Source of the DNA: Flavobacterium sp. Sd200
GTDB taxonomy: Bacteria > Bacteroidota > Bacteroidia > Flavobacteriales > Flavobacteriaceae
DNA: 64,000 nt
Reading direction: 5' to 3'
Assembly: GCF_009826935.1 (NCBI RefSeq)
Contig: NZ_WUMN01000003.1
Coordinates: forward strand, 544,270-608,269
Shown here: positions 1 through 8,265 of the stretch, piece after piece
Layout of the letters: each line of letters begins with the position of its first letter
Numbering within the stretch: the first letter of the stretch is position 1
Translations under genes and position numbers: made by a program
The notes under the pieces: model-generated
What the model was told of the DNA's origin: nothing
Database searches by the model: none
The model's input: the letters and a program-made list of their open reading frames with translations, nothing else

Positions 1-2267
1 TTAAAACGCAGCTCGGCGCTGTAGGACATTTTTAAGTTGGCTTCGTTAAAGTCGTTCAATCCGCCGCTGCGCCCTGGTCCTAAACGGTAAGACTGCCATC
101 CACGGTTATCGTTACTTCCTCCACCAAAGTAGCTTCTTGTAAAGGGAATAGAACTTGCATTTCCATAAGGCACGGCAAGTCCAAAAAAGGCACGCATAGC
201 CAATACTTTGCCACGCCTAAGGTCAAAGTGTTTAATAAAATCAAGCTCGCCTTTTATGTATTGGGCATACTTAACATCGAAAATGGTTTTTTCGCCTGTT
301 GGTACACCGTCGTTTTCATTTAAGAGGCCTGATAATAATGACAATACATTACCGGCACTTTCTACTTTGGTCTTAAAAATAAAAAATCCGTTGTCGTTTA
401 TGTTTTCCCGTGTGCTGGTGGTATAGGTAAAGTTAGAGGCAAAAATAAGGTTGTTCTCTGTTAGCCTTACCCTACGTTCTTCGAGCCTGCGAACATTATT
501 ATAATCAGTTTCAGAAATGTCTACTCCGGTACGGTTGTTAAGTACATCGTCTACAAAAGGGAAGACCGAATTTACTGGCAGATTGCCAGATTCGTCAAAA
601 TATCCTAATGGCAAGTCAGGATACGATCTTGCAATATTGTTAAGTGCCCTGTAAGATGATTTATATACATTAAAATATGCACCGGCATTTACATTTCGGA
701 TGTATTGGATGTTGAACAGATCGAGCTTTGCGGTCTTGTTTCGTCTGGGCGTCCAGTTATAGCTCAGGATACCTGTAAAATTCTCTTTGTCGAGTCCAAT
801 GTTCTTTTGGCTGGCGATACCAAAACTTACTATGGTCGACGGGATCATCCGCTTAGGGATTATACTCTCTGTCCTGAACGGGAACCATATCCTGGGTATG
901 TTAAGCTTTACATCGGCACCATATTCAAGGATGTTGAAAAAGGTGCGGTCCTGTATATTAAGGTCACGGCTGGAGCCTATATTGCCCCTTGTAGAAAGCT
1001 CAAGTATCTCGGCACCCCTAAAAATATTTCGTATTGATAAACCCATACTGCCTTGTATACCAAAGTCCTGAATGTTGGAATGGTTAAAGTCGGCCGTAAC
1101 AAAAAAGTGGAATTTTTTGCGTGGATTAAGGTAAATGTTTGTAATGAGCGATGAGCGTGTAACATCGGTAGTATCTTCTACATACTGTATGGTGGGGTAG
1201 TTAAAAACTTTTAAGTTACTAAGGTATCGGGATGTTAGCACACGCCTGAAATCGGCATAGGTGCTTCCCGGGGCAATAAAAATAGCATCGGTAATGGCTT
1301 TGGGCCTGTAGTTTAGCTCGCCCGTGCTGTATACATGGAAATCTTTATAAGTAGTACTGTCTATGGCCTGGCTATCACTGCTTGGGTTCTTGGTAAAGAT
1401 ATTTACACGGCTTATTTTGTAGAGCTTAAACGGGCGTGTAAAGGTTGAATCGCCACGACGAACCGTTTCGTTTTCAATATTAAGGTCTACATTGGCTTTA
1501 TAGCCTGTATTAACAGTGTCTAAAACATAGCTTATATTGTTTTGCTGAAAATAATACGCACCATGATCTCTGAACGATGCTGTAATGCGTTCTCTTTCGG
1601 CAGTAAAGTCGGCTTCGTCATACTGCTTTCCTCTTTTTATTACCGCTTCTTTAGTCGTGGTTTTATAAAGGCTGTCAAGTACAGGCGTTTCTATGTAGGG
1701 GGTAATAGAATCTACAATATAGGGTTTATCGGTGTCTATTTTATAGTTTACCACAGCACGTTTATCGGGCAGGGTGTCTATACTGTAATCGGTTTTTACC
1801 CTAAAATATCCTTTTTTATAATGGTAGGCATACAAACGTGCACTCGATTTTTTTATACGGTTAACGTCTACTAAAACAGGTGGTTCTCCTGTTTTTTTAT
1901 AAAAATTGCTAAGCCCCGATACTAAAAATGAATTGCCAAGACGACGCACCTGTTTTTCGGACAACAGCCCGGTTAAGAACTCGTGCCTGCCGGGTTTGCG
2001 GTCTAACCAGTCAAGATAAGAAGAGTCGGCATTGGGTTTGGCAAGGTTGTACATGTGCAGGCGCAGGTGGTAACCCAAAATATCGGTATTGGGCAATTGG
2101 TACATTTGTGCCTTAAGATCGTCGTCGTTTTTTTCTTTCCCGTTTACGGTAATTTCGTTTTTCTCTAAAAGGTATTTACCATCCGGAACCCTTTTTACAA
2201 GAGAACAGGAATATAAAACCAGGAACGATAGTATAAATAATACTATTTTTGTTGTTTTATTTCTCAA
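1..2267 (-). CDS. tamL: TamL-type Omp85 lipoprotein (BamA/TamA family), partial
   Basis: The reading frame stays open from a TTG codon at 2267 to the left edge, about 755 residues with no stop, so the C-terminus lies outside the window. The N-terminus has a hydrophobic segment ending in a lipobox (LYSC, Cys21). Residues of roughly 30-340 look like POTRA-type repeats, and the rest is rich in alternating beta-barrel sequence with the Omp85-like segment FGLAVPYGN followed by SYFGGGSNDNRGW. A lipid-anchored TamA homologue is the known Bacteroidota variant TamL, thought to work with TamB in outer-membrane biogenesis. Here tamB would lie beyond the left edge. No in-frame ATG lies before the signal sequence, which supports the TTG start. 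It is divergent from the methyltransferase gene with only 39 bp between start codons. The Omp85 call is firm; TamL rather than BamA is inferred from the lipobox. Confidence 0.8.
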   Translation of the reverse strand, partial: MRNKTTKIVLFILSFLVLYSCSLVKRVPDGKYLLEKNEITVNGKEKNDDDLKAQMYQLPNTDILGYHLRLHMYNLAKPNADSSYLDWLDRKPGRHEFLTGLLSEKQVRRLGNSFLVSGLSNFYKKTGEPPVLVDVNRIKKSSARLYAYHYKKGYFRVKTDYSIDTLPDKRAVVNYKIDTDKPYIVDSITPYIETPVLDSLYKTTTKEAVIKRGKQYDEADFTAERERITASFRDHGAYYFQQNNISYVLDTVNTGYKANVDLNIENETVRRGDSTFTRPFKLYKISRVNIFTKNPSSDSQAIDSTTYKDFHVYSTGELNYRPKAITDAIFIAPGSTYADFRRVLTSRYLSNLKVFNYPTIQYVEDTTDVTRSSLITNIYLNPRKKFHFFVTADFNHSNIQDFGIQGSMGLSIRNIFRGAEILELSTRGNIGSSRDLNIQDRTFFNILEYGADVKLNIPRIWFPFRTESIIPKRMIPSTIVSFGIASQKNIGLDKENFTGILSYNWTPRRNKTAKLDLFNIQYIRNVNAGAYFNVYKSSYRALNNIARSYPDLPLGYFDESGNLPVNSVFPFVDDVLNNRTGVDISETDYNNVRRLEERRVRLTENNLIFASNFTYTTSTRENINDNGFFIFKTKVESAGNVLSLLSGLLNENDGVPTGEKTIFDVKYAQYIKGELDFIKHFDLRRGKVLAMRAFFGLAVPYGNASSIPFTRSYFGGGSNDNRGWQSYRLGPGRSGGLNDFNEANLKMSYSAELRF

Positions 2268-2306
2268 AACGGTACTGCCAAATATAAATTCAAAAATACA
2301 TTTTTT

Positions 2307-3035
2307 ATGGTTAGCAAAAACCAAATAAAAACAATAACGGGCTTACAGCAAAAAAAATACAGGAAAGAGCACAAAATGTTTTTTGCCGAGGGTATAAAAG
2401 TAGTAGGGGAGCTGCTTTCTTCGAGCCTTGAATTAGAACATTTGTTTACTACCGAAGATGTTTTTAAAAATGTACCATCCGGTAAAGTTACCCATATTAG
2501 TGCCGATGAATTAAAAAAAATAAGCGCGCTTACCACACCACAAACCTGCCTTGCGTTATTTTCTATACCCGACGAAAAACCTGTGCCTGCCAGCGGACTT
2601 ATTGTTGCCCTGGACGATGTTCGCGATCCGGGAAACCTGGGGACTATAATCAGGCTGTGCGACTGGTTTGGTATTAGCCATTTGGTGTGTTCTGTGCAGT
2701 GTGTAGATGTATATAACCCAAAAGTGGTTCAGGCTACTATGGGTTCCCTGACCCGTGTAAATGTGGTATATACAGACCTTGCGGAATATTTAAGCCAGAC
2801 TTCACTGCCTGTATTTGGCACTTTTATGGATGGTAAAAATATCTATAAAGAAATTCTGCCTGAAAGCGGAATTATAGTTATGGGCAATGAGGCCAACGGA
2901 ATTTCGGCAGAAATTGAAAAGCTTTCAACACAGCGCATTGCTATACCGCGTTTTGGAGACCTGCAGCAAACCGAAAGCCTGAATGTGGCTACGGCAGCAG
3001 CGATTATTTTAAGCGAGTTTAGGCGTAATGCTTAA
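2307..3035 (+). CDS. TrmH/SpoU-family RNA 2'-O-methyltransferase
   Basis: A 242-residue protein of the SPOUT class that probably methylates the ribose 2'-OH of an rRNA or tRNA nucleotide. An N-terminal substrate-binding domain (about residues 1-95) precedes the knotted catalytic domain. The three SpoU motifs are visible: DVRDPGNLGTIIRLCDWFG (motif 1, N and R residues), VMGNEANGIS (motif 2) and SLNVATAAAIILSEF (motif 3), which form the AdoMet-binding trefoil knot. Length is normal for the RlmB/TsnR-like branch. The gene is divergent from the Omp85 lipoprotein gene and convergent with porT. The exact modified nucleotide cannot be told from sequence. Confidence 0.9.
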   Translation: MVSKNQIKTITGLQQKKYRKEHKMFFAEGIKVVGELLSSSLELEHLFTTEDVFKNVPSGKVTHISADELKKISALTTPQTCLALFSIPDEKPVPASGLIVALDDVRDPGNLGTIIRLCDWFGISHLVCSVQCVDVYNPKVVQATMGSLTRVNVVYTDLAEYLSQTSLPVFGTFMDGKNIYKEILPESGIIVMGNEANGISAEIEKLSTQRIAIPRFGDLQQTESLNVATAAAIILSEFRRNA

Positions 3036-3056
3036 AAACTAACAAATGTTTTTTCA

Positions 3057-3192
3057 CGCAAAGGCGCAGAGGCGCAAAGCGGGAAAATATAATTGGAAGG
3101 TTTTAAGCGACGTAAGTCGCAAAGCTTTGCGACTTACGTCGCTTGTAGAACCTTTTGTCCGCAACACAACTTTGCGCCTCTGCGTCTTTGCG
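3057..3192. repeat. Nested inverted repeat (CGCAAAGGCGCAGAGG family)
   Basis: The outer arms 3057-3079 and 3170-3192 are inverted copies of a 23-bp purine-rich sequence with one mismatch. Inside sits a perfect 40-bp palindrome, 3105-3144, with 20-bp arms meeting at an AAGCTT centre. The element fills the space between two convergent genes (TrmH-like and porT). The outer arms belong to a widely scattered bacterial intergenic repeat whose translation gives spurious HAKAQRRK peptides. It may also act as a bidirectional transcription end. No transposase is associated. Confidence 0.8.
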
Positions 3193-3225
3193 AGACAAAA
3201 TATACTTTTTTTAAGTGACAGGTAT

Positions 3226-3942
3226 TTAGTGGAATGTAAAATTTACAAAAACACCCCTTGTTTTCATGGCAGCTACGTTGCCTGTGTAAGAACTGTTAGG
3301 GTCATTATCGCGAATAAGTTCGTCATCAAGGCCAAAAACACCACGTATTGATGGAGAGAATTTAAAGTATTCGAAGTAAATATCAATACCCGCACCAATT
3401 TCCCAGTTATTGGTCCAGGTTTTCATCCTGAACACCTGAGCGGTTATATTATCGTCTGTTACTTTTTCGTTACTGTCAAAGTTTAACGTGCGCGACAAAC
3501 CTCCTACAAGATATGGGCGTATGTTGCCCGTTCTTTTAGACGAAAATTTTAGCAGCAACGGGAAATGTATGTAAGTAGATCTTACTTCCCTAAACCTGTC
3601 TGAAAGCTCTACAAGGCCAGGGCCTGTAAAGGTAAGGTCGCGCTGGGTGTAATACAGTCCCGGTTCAAAACGAAGGTCTAAATATTCAAACAGGCGCAGG
3701 TTGCCCACGAGTCCTACATTAAAGCCGGTAGTACTTTTTACATGAATGTCTACATCCGGGTTGGTTTTATAGTCTATTTTAAAATCGTAGCTGTTAAAGC
3801 CTAAAAAATAGCCCCAGTGAACACGCTGTTTGTCAAAGTTTTCGAGATTGGTAATAGGATCCCTGCCAAAAACGTTAGTTCCAAACTGTGCATGGGCGCA
3901 CAGGCCGGAAAGCAAAAGTATGTAAATAAGAAATTTCTTCAT
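3226..3942 (-). CDS. porT: PorT-like outer-membrane protein (type IX secretion/gliding)
   Basis: A 238-residue protein starting at MKKFLIYILLLSG, with a signal peptide cleaved near CAHAQ. The rest reads as an eight-stranded outer-membrane beta-barrel (PorT family, PF13568-like), with conserved NLENFDKQR and WGYFLG near the N-terminus and LRFEPGLYYTQRDL in the middle. PorT is needed for secretion through the type IX system in Porphyromonas and Flavobacterium. A longer open frame begins 13 codons upstream but lacks the signal peptide at its start, so the internal ATG at 3942 is chosen. This start lies 1 bp after the ubiE stop, so the two genes are probably co-transcribed, an order I recall from other flavobacteria. 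Confidence 0.82.
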   Translation of the reverse strand: MKKFLIYILLLSGLCAHAQFGTNVFGRDPITNLENFDKQRVHWGYFLGFNSYDFKIDYKTNPDVDIHVKSTTGFNVGLVGNLRLFEYLDLRFEPGLYYTQRDLTFTGPGLVELSDRFREVRSTYIHFPLLLKFSSKRTGNIRPYLVGGLSRTLNFDSNEKVTDDNITAQVFRMKTWTNNWEIGAGIDIYFEYFKFSPSIRGVFGLDDELIRDNDPNSSYTGNVAAMKTRGVFVNFTFH

Positions 3943-3943
3943 T

Positions 3944-4672
3944 TTATTGTTTTGATGCCGAATATATGGTGGCTGCACCAAAGGTTTGCGGCATATCTTT
4001 AACCTCTATAAACCCAACTTTGCGCAAAATATTGTTCAATGCCTCGCCAAAAGGAAAAACTGAGGCCGATTCGCTTAGGTAAGAATAGGCACTACTGTCT
4101 TTACTGAACAGTTTTCCGATGATAGGCAACAGGTAGCTGTGCAGCTTATAGCCCTGCTTGAATGGGAATTTTGTTGGTACTGATGTTTCCAGTATTACAA
4201 AAATGCCGCCCGGTTTTAGTACGCGCAAAATTTCGGCAAGGCCTTTTTCAAGCGTTTCAAAATTGCGGATGCCAAAGGCTACGGTGATGGCATCGAAATA
4301 ATTGTCTTCAAACGGAAGTTTCTCGCTGTCGCCATACACCAGCTTAACGCGGTTGTTCAGGTTTTTTTCGGTCACTTTTTTCCGACCCACTTCCATCATG
4401 CCCTCGCTTATATCGGCACCGATGATCTCTTTTGCATTGGTGGCCGACATTAATATGGCAAGGTCGCCCGTGCCTGTTGCAATATCAAGAATGGTATCAG
4501 GATTTTTATCTGAAACAAGTTTAAGCACTTTTTTGCGCCACTTAACATCGATGCCAAAGGTCATTATGCGGTTTACGCCGTCATAATTACCGCTAATGGT
4601 ATCAAACATTTGGGCTACCTGCTCTTTTTTGCCCAGCGCAGAATCTTTATAGGGAGTTACGTTTTGCGACAT
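3944..4672 (-). CDS. ubiE: Demethylmenaquinone methyltransferase UbiE/MenG
   Basis: A 242-residue class I AdoMet methyltransferase that performs the last step of menaquinone synthesis, C-methylation of demethylmenaquinone. The AdoMet motif I reads LDIATGTGDLAIL (about residues 61-73), followed by GADISEGMMEVGRKK (motif II region) and FDAITVAFGIRNFE, the UbiE signature with the conserved FGIRN. The C-terminal KPGG and FPFGEALNNILRKVGF are also typical. Flavobacteria use menaquinone, so the MenG role is the relevant one. A TATCTTTG -7 box on the minus strand at 4690-4697 lies just upstream. porT follows with a 1-bp gap. Confidence 0.95.
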   Translation of the reverse strand: MSQNVTPYKDSALGKKEQVAQMFDTISGNYDGVNRIMTFGIDVKWRKKVLKLVSDKNPDTILDIATGTGDLAILMSATNAKEIIGADISEGMMEVGRKKVTEKNLNNRVKLVYGDSEKLPFEDNYFDAITVAFGIRNFETLEKGLAEILRVLKPGGIFVILETSVPTKFPFKQGYKLHSYLLPIIGKLFSKDSSAYSYLSESASVFPFGEALNNILRKVGFIEVKDMPQTFGAATIYSASKQ

Positions 4673-4750
4673 TACTGTAATTTACGCAGCAAAGATAAAA
4701 ATAGTTTTGTTAATGGGGAGTTATAATAGTTATCTCTTGCTGTCAAAAGT

Positions 4751-5008
4751 TTACTCATAAATCGTTGATCCCATCAAAATGTCTGCAAAAACCTTCCATG
4801 AAGCTTCATCAGCGTTAATTTCCTGATTGGTATTGTCATAATATCCCTGAATGTCTTCTGTATATCGCGTCATTGCTTCAAGAAAATCGGTAAGTTTTAT
4901 ATTCTCCCACTCGGTAGGGTTTTTCGTTAGGTCTTCGTGTAAAAGTTCTAAAAAGCGAGCAAAACTTTTTCTGTCTTTTACTTCGATGCTGTGTAGGTCT
5001 GTGCTCAT
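4751..5008 (-). CDS. DUF7660-family small protein
   Basis: An 85-residue acidic protein with no signal peptide or membrane segment. The pattern FARFLELLHEDL, then NPTEWENIKLTDFLEAM, then QGYYDN and SWKVFADILMGSTIYE matches a small uncharacterised family (DUF7660) found across Bacteria. Its function is unknown. The start at 5008 (MSTDLHS) leaves 2 bp after the folA stop. A start seven codons earlier (5029) would overlap folA by 19 bp and is also possible. It is probably the last gene of the folA transcript. Confidence 0.75.
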   Translation of the reverse strand: MSTDLHSIEVKDRKSFARFLELLHEDLTKNPTEWENIKLTDFLEAMTRYTEDIQGYYDNTNQEINADEASWKVFADILMGSTIYE

Positions 5009-5010
5009 AC

Positions 5011-5502
5011 TTAACTCTTCCTCACCCACGTCTCAAACACAAACTCTAAACTATGCTTTTCATCCTTGCCATGAAAAACACTTTCGGTGAGTTTCCATTC
5101 GGCAGGGTCAATTTCAGGAAAGTAAGCATCAGCTTCAGGTGATATGCCAAGCACGCGGGTCAGTTCAATCTTATTGGCTTTATCAATGCTTTGTTTGTAT
5201 ATTTCACCACCGCCTATAATAAAAACTTCTTCGTTTTGAGGGCAGGTAGCAAGGGCTTTGTCAAGGCTGTTTACAATTATACAGCCCTCATAAGTATAAT
5301 CTTGCTGACGCGTAATAACCACATTGGTGCGGTTGGGCAGTGGGCCGTTCATGCTTTCCAGCGTTTTGCGGCCCATAATAATGTAGTGGCCGGTGGTAAG
5401 TTGCTTAAAGCGTTTAAAATCGTCGGGCAGGTGCCAAATCATTTGGTTGTCTTTACCAAGGGCATTGTTCTCTGCTGCGGCAGCTATAAGGGTAATGGTC
5501 AT
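5011..5502 (-). CDS. folA: Dihydrofolate reductase
   Basis: A 163-residue DHFR that reduces dihydrofolate to tetrahydrofolate with NADPH. Seen: N-terminal ITLIAAAAENNALGKDNQMIWHLP with the W-H-LP loop, DDFKRFKQLTTGHYIIMGRKTLESM (cofactor-binding GRKT) and VFIIGGGEIYKQ (GGxxIY motif), all in order. The catalytic acid is the Asp of PDDFKRF. The start follows directly after the stop of the 2TM gene on the minus strand. thyA lies about 1.2 kb upstream on the same strand, so the thymidylate cycle genes are clustered but not adjacent. Confidence 0.96.
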   Translation of the reverse strand: MTITLIAAAAENNALGKDNQMIWHLPDDFKRFKQLTTGHYIIMGRKTLESMNGPLPNRTNVVITRQQDYTYEGCIIVNSLDKALATCPQNEEVFIIGGGEIYKQSIDKANKIELTRVLGISPEADAYFPEIDPAEWKLTESVFHGKDEKHSLEFVFETWVRKS

Positions 5503-5838
5503 TTATAATGCAGAATTTTCTTTTTGCAGTTTCTTTTCGAGTTGGTCTATGCGGCGTTCCTGGCGTGCAACCAGTTTTTCTATCTGTTCGCGCTCCCAGG
5601 TTTTATTAATAAAACTTTCGGTAACAAACACTTTTATAAAATGAAGTACAAATATAAAGCCCCAGGCAGTTATAGCCCAAAGATACCAGTCGTCGGTCTC
5701 GTCTATCTTTAAAATCTTATTAATGATAAAAAGGAAAACACTGCTCACAAAAAACAATATAAAATGCAGGTAAACGCGCTTTTTTTGCTTTACCCTTTTA
5801 CGTGCATATTCAAATAATTCGTGTTGATTTTTTTCCAT
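5503..5838 (-). CDS. 2TM-domain membrane protein
   Basis: A 111-residue protein with two hydrophobic helices (about residues 23-42 and 52-69) separated by a short polar loop, flanked by a basic N-terminus (ARKRVKQKKRVYLHF) and a charged coiled-coil-like C-terminus (residues 80-108). This is the arrangement of the 2TM family (PF13239), common in Flavobacteria, of unknown function and often attached to LytTR regulators or standing alone. Its stop abuts the folA start codon with no gap, which indicates co-transcription and probably translational coupling. Confidence 0.8.
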   Translation of the reverse strand: MEKNQHELFEYARKRVKQKKRVYLHFILFFVSSVFLFIINKILKIDETDDWYLWAITAWGFIFVLHFIKVFVTESFINKTWEREQIEKLVARQERRIDQLEKKLQKENSAL

Positions 5839-5875
5839 ATCCTTAATTTGGAGGATTAAAGATAGCGAAAATAAA

Positions 5876-6664
5876 TTAATTTACGTTTACGGTTACAGGT
5901 AAATTAAAGTATATATCTAATGGAATGCCACTTATTTTAGCAGGGCTTAATTTTGGTAATTTTCCGAAAACACGTTTAATTTCTTTGTGGAAATCTTCTG
6001 ATCCGCCTGCAATTTTTCCAATCCCTATTTCTCCGTTTTTAGTTATTATAAACTCAACTAACATTTTTACCTGTCCGTATGGCGCATTTCGGGGGATACG
6101 GAATTTGTCGATTATTTTTTTATACATATTAGTGGTCATGCATTTTTGCTCACTGTCATACAAGCCCTCGCAACCCGGATATACCGGATACTCGTCATAC
6201 TTTATATAATTTGGCTTTATATGCTTTTTGTGTAATTCGCCTTTTTCTGCAATGTGATAACCCTGCTCATTTTCGTCAAGAATAAAATCAAGGGTAACGA
6301 AATGAATATCGCGTGGTTCTTCTTCTGATTTATCTTTGGGTATGAATGAAGGAAGATCATTGATATATTTTATAACAAGCTCTTTTAATGCTTCAATATC
6401 GCTTAAAAAACGGGTTTCAGTAGGGATAACTTTACCATTCCCGTCAACAATAAATATTGTTTGTACAACAAAATGCTGCTTGCCAGCAGTTTTCATGCTC
6501 TCAAACATGTCTTCGGTAATTAATCCGCGAATTTCGGTTTCAAGTTTATCACGTGTGCATTTTTTTTGAAATTCAGCATTTTTACACTCAGGCAGATAGC
6601 TTACGTTTTGCGAATGCATGCATACGCCTGTTAACAATAACAGATAGCAAAATATTTTTTTCAT
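5876..6664 (-). CDS. Secreted TonB-C-like protein
   Basis: A 262-residue protein with a signal peptide (MKKIFCYLLLLTGVCMHSQ) and no membrane anchor afterwards. Residues of about 165-262 resemble a TonB C-terminal domain (EYPVYPGCEG, VKMLVEFIITKNGEIG, then KLPKLSPAKISGIPLDI), while residues 30-155 look like a degenerate second copy (VVQTIFIVDGNGKVIPTE). Classical TonB has an N-terminal transmembrane helix and a proline-rich spacer; both are missing. It may therefore be a periplasmic TonB-domain protein rather than an energy transducer. Function unknown. Confidence 0.65.
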   Translation of the reverse strand: MKKIFCYLLLLTGVCMHSQNVSYLPECKNAEFQKKCTRDKLETEIRGLITEDMFESMKTAGKQHFVVQTIFIVDGNGKVIPTETRFLSDIEALKELVIKYINDLPSFIPKDKSEEEPRDIHFVTLDFILDENEQGYHIAEKGELHKKHIKPNYIKYDEYPVYPGCEGLYDSEQKCMTTNMYKKIIDKFRIPRNAPYGQVKMLVEFIITKNGEIGIGKIAGGSEDFHKEIKRVFGKLPKLSPAKISGIPLDIYFNLPVTVNVN

Positions 6665-6687
6665 TTGGTATTTTGTATGTAAAAGAA

Positions 6688-7512
6688 TTAAACCGCCACA
6701 GCCCCTTTAATATGCGGGTGCGGGTCGTAGTCTACCAAGGTAAAATCTTCAAATTTAAAGTCAAAAATGCTTTTAACCTCGGGGTTCAGTATCATTTTTG
6801 GCAGAGGCTTAGGCTCGCGGCTTAGTTGCAGTTCCAACTGCTCCATGTGGTTGTTGTATATGTGCGCATCGCCAAAGGTGTGTATAAAATCGCCGGGTGC
6901 ATAGCCGCACACCTGCGCTATCATCATAGTTAGCAGAGCATAAGAGGCTATGTTAAACGGAACCCCTAAAAATATATCGGCACTGCGCTGGTATAACTGG
7001 CACGATAATTTGCCATCGCTCACATAAAACTGGAAAAAGGCATGGCAGGGAGGGAGTGCTACTTTACCATCGGCCACATTATCGGCAAACGACTGTGATG
7101 TATCCGGCAGCACACGCGGATTCCATGCGCTAACCAGCATGCGGCGGCTGTTAGGGTTGTTTTTAAGAGTGTCTATCAGCTCGGTTATCTGGTCAATTTC
7201 GCGGTTGTCCCAGTTGCGCCATTGTGCGCCATATACAGGGCCAAGGTTGCCGTTTTCATCGGCCCACTCATCCCATATTTTTACACCGTTGTCGTTAAGG
7301 TATTTAATGTTGGTGTCGCCGTTTAAAAACCACAACAGTTCATATATAATAGATTTTAAATGCAGTTTTTTTGTGGTAACCAGCGGGAAACCCTCGCTCA
7401 GGTCAAAACGCATCTGGTAGCCAAAAACGCTTTTTGTACCCGTGCCTGTACGGTCGCCTTTTTGCGCTCCCGTTTCTAAAACATGCTTTACAAGATCTAA
7501 GTATTGTTTCAT
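6688..7512 (-). CDS. thyA: Thymidylate synthase
   Basis: A 274-residue ThyA, methylating dUMP to dTMP with methylenetetrahydrofolate. Motifs: [12 protein letters not shown] near residue 20 (phosphate-binding Arg), [14 protein letters not shown], the catalytic cysteine C156 in [33 protein letters not shown] and [10 protein letters not shown] for substrate contact. Length is normal for the short bacterial form. The product dihydrofolate is recycled by folA on the same strand downstream. The space after the start codon (7513-7665) contains a short AT-rich repeat of the AATTTGAAGATT type. Confidence 0.97.
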   Translation of the reverse strand: MKQYLDLVKHVLETGAQKGDRTGTGTKSVFGYQMRFDLSEGFPLVTTKKLHLKSIIYELLWFLNGDTNIKYLNDNGVKIWDEWADENGNLGPVYGAQWRNWDNREIDQITELIDTLKNNPNSRRMLVSAWNPRVLPDTSQSFADNVADGKVALPPCHAFFQFYVSDGKLSCQLYQRSADIFLGVPFNIASYALLTMMIAQVCGYAPGDFIHTFGDAHIYNNHMEQLELQLSREPKPLPKMILNPEVKSIFDFKFEDFTLVDYDPHPHIKGAVAV

Positions 7513-7665
7513 TTAATTTGAAAATTGGGTAATTTGAAGATTGGAAAATACACTTTACAATCCGGTAAAGCCGGATGAATAAAAGTATTTGCAAGGTAAA
7601 AAATAACGAAGCATTATAAACAAAACGCGTTCTGTTTTTATACTTAAGTTATTGACAATAAAATA

Positions 7666-8262
7666 TTATTTTACTTCTTCGAGCAAAACACTGAAATCTC
7701 CACCTGTTGTATTTCTTACGTGTGTCTTAATGAAAAATATGTCAAATGTATATGCGATTTTGTTAATATCCTGATTATTGGAAAACACAACCAATCTGGT
7801 ATTGTCGCCTTGATTTTTAAAGATGTATGATTCAAAAAATACCAGTCTGTCTGTTGCGTCGTAGCTACCTTTGTTCGGCTCCCATCTTAACGGTTCAGAA
7901 CCGTTGAATATTTGTATAACCGGCTGAAAAATTTGTTTAGTGAAACCAAAACAATTGCAATAACCTTTGACGGTTATTCTGTAGGTAGTGTTTGGCCTTG
8001 TATCTAAATAAAACAATCTGAAATTAGAGAGTATATTAAGGCTTCCTCCAAATACCGAAACTGAATCTGTTAGTGAAAGTTTGTACTTTTTTTCTATTCC
8101 TGGTATAATAATATCAGAAGGATCCAATTCGGCAAGTTGTGACTGATTGACAATTTCACGCTTTTTGAGCATTGCATAGGCAACATCCGGAGCCAGTTTT
8201 TTAGAGCAGCCTGTAAAAAGTGAAATAGCCAGCAGGATAGTGGCTAATATCGGAAATTTCAT
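7666..8262 (-). CDS. Putative lipoprotein, unknown function
   Basis: A 198-residue protein with a lipoprotein signal (ILATILLAISLFTGC, Cys near 19) followed by SKK rather than acidic residues, which suggests a periplasm-facing rather than surface-exposed lipoprotein. The body has beta-rich stretches (TYRITVKGYCNCFG, LVFFESYIF, YTFDIFFIKTHV). I do not recognise the family. It lies 3 bp downstream of the bifunctional nuclease gene and is probably co-transcribed with it. Confidence 0.6.
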   Translation of the reverse strand: MKFPILATILLAISLFTGCSKKLAPDVAYAMLKKREIVNQSQLAELDPSDIIIPGIEKKYKLSLTDSVSVFGGSLNILSNFRLFYLDTRPNTTYRITVKGYCNCFGFTKQIFQPVIQIFNGSEPLRWEPNKGSYDATDRLVFFESYIFKNQGDNTRLVVFSNNQDINKIAYTFDIFFIKTHVRNTTGGDFSVLLEEVK

Positions 8263-8265
8263 TTG

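Noticed and set aside
1542..1874. 110-residue plus-strand ORF, and others such as 705-1037
   Set aside because: They are antisense to the Omp85 lipoprotein gene, whose frame is open to the edge with a lipobox and barrel pattern.
3046..3351. 101-residue ORF with the peptide HAKAQRRKA
   Set aside because: It spans the nested palindrome and runs antisense into porT. The peptide is a known by-product of this repeat, so it is not a gene.
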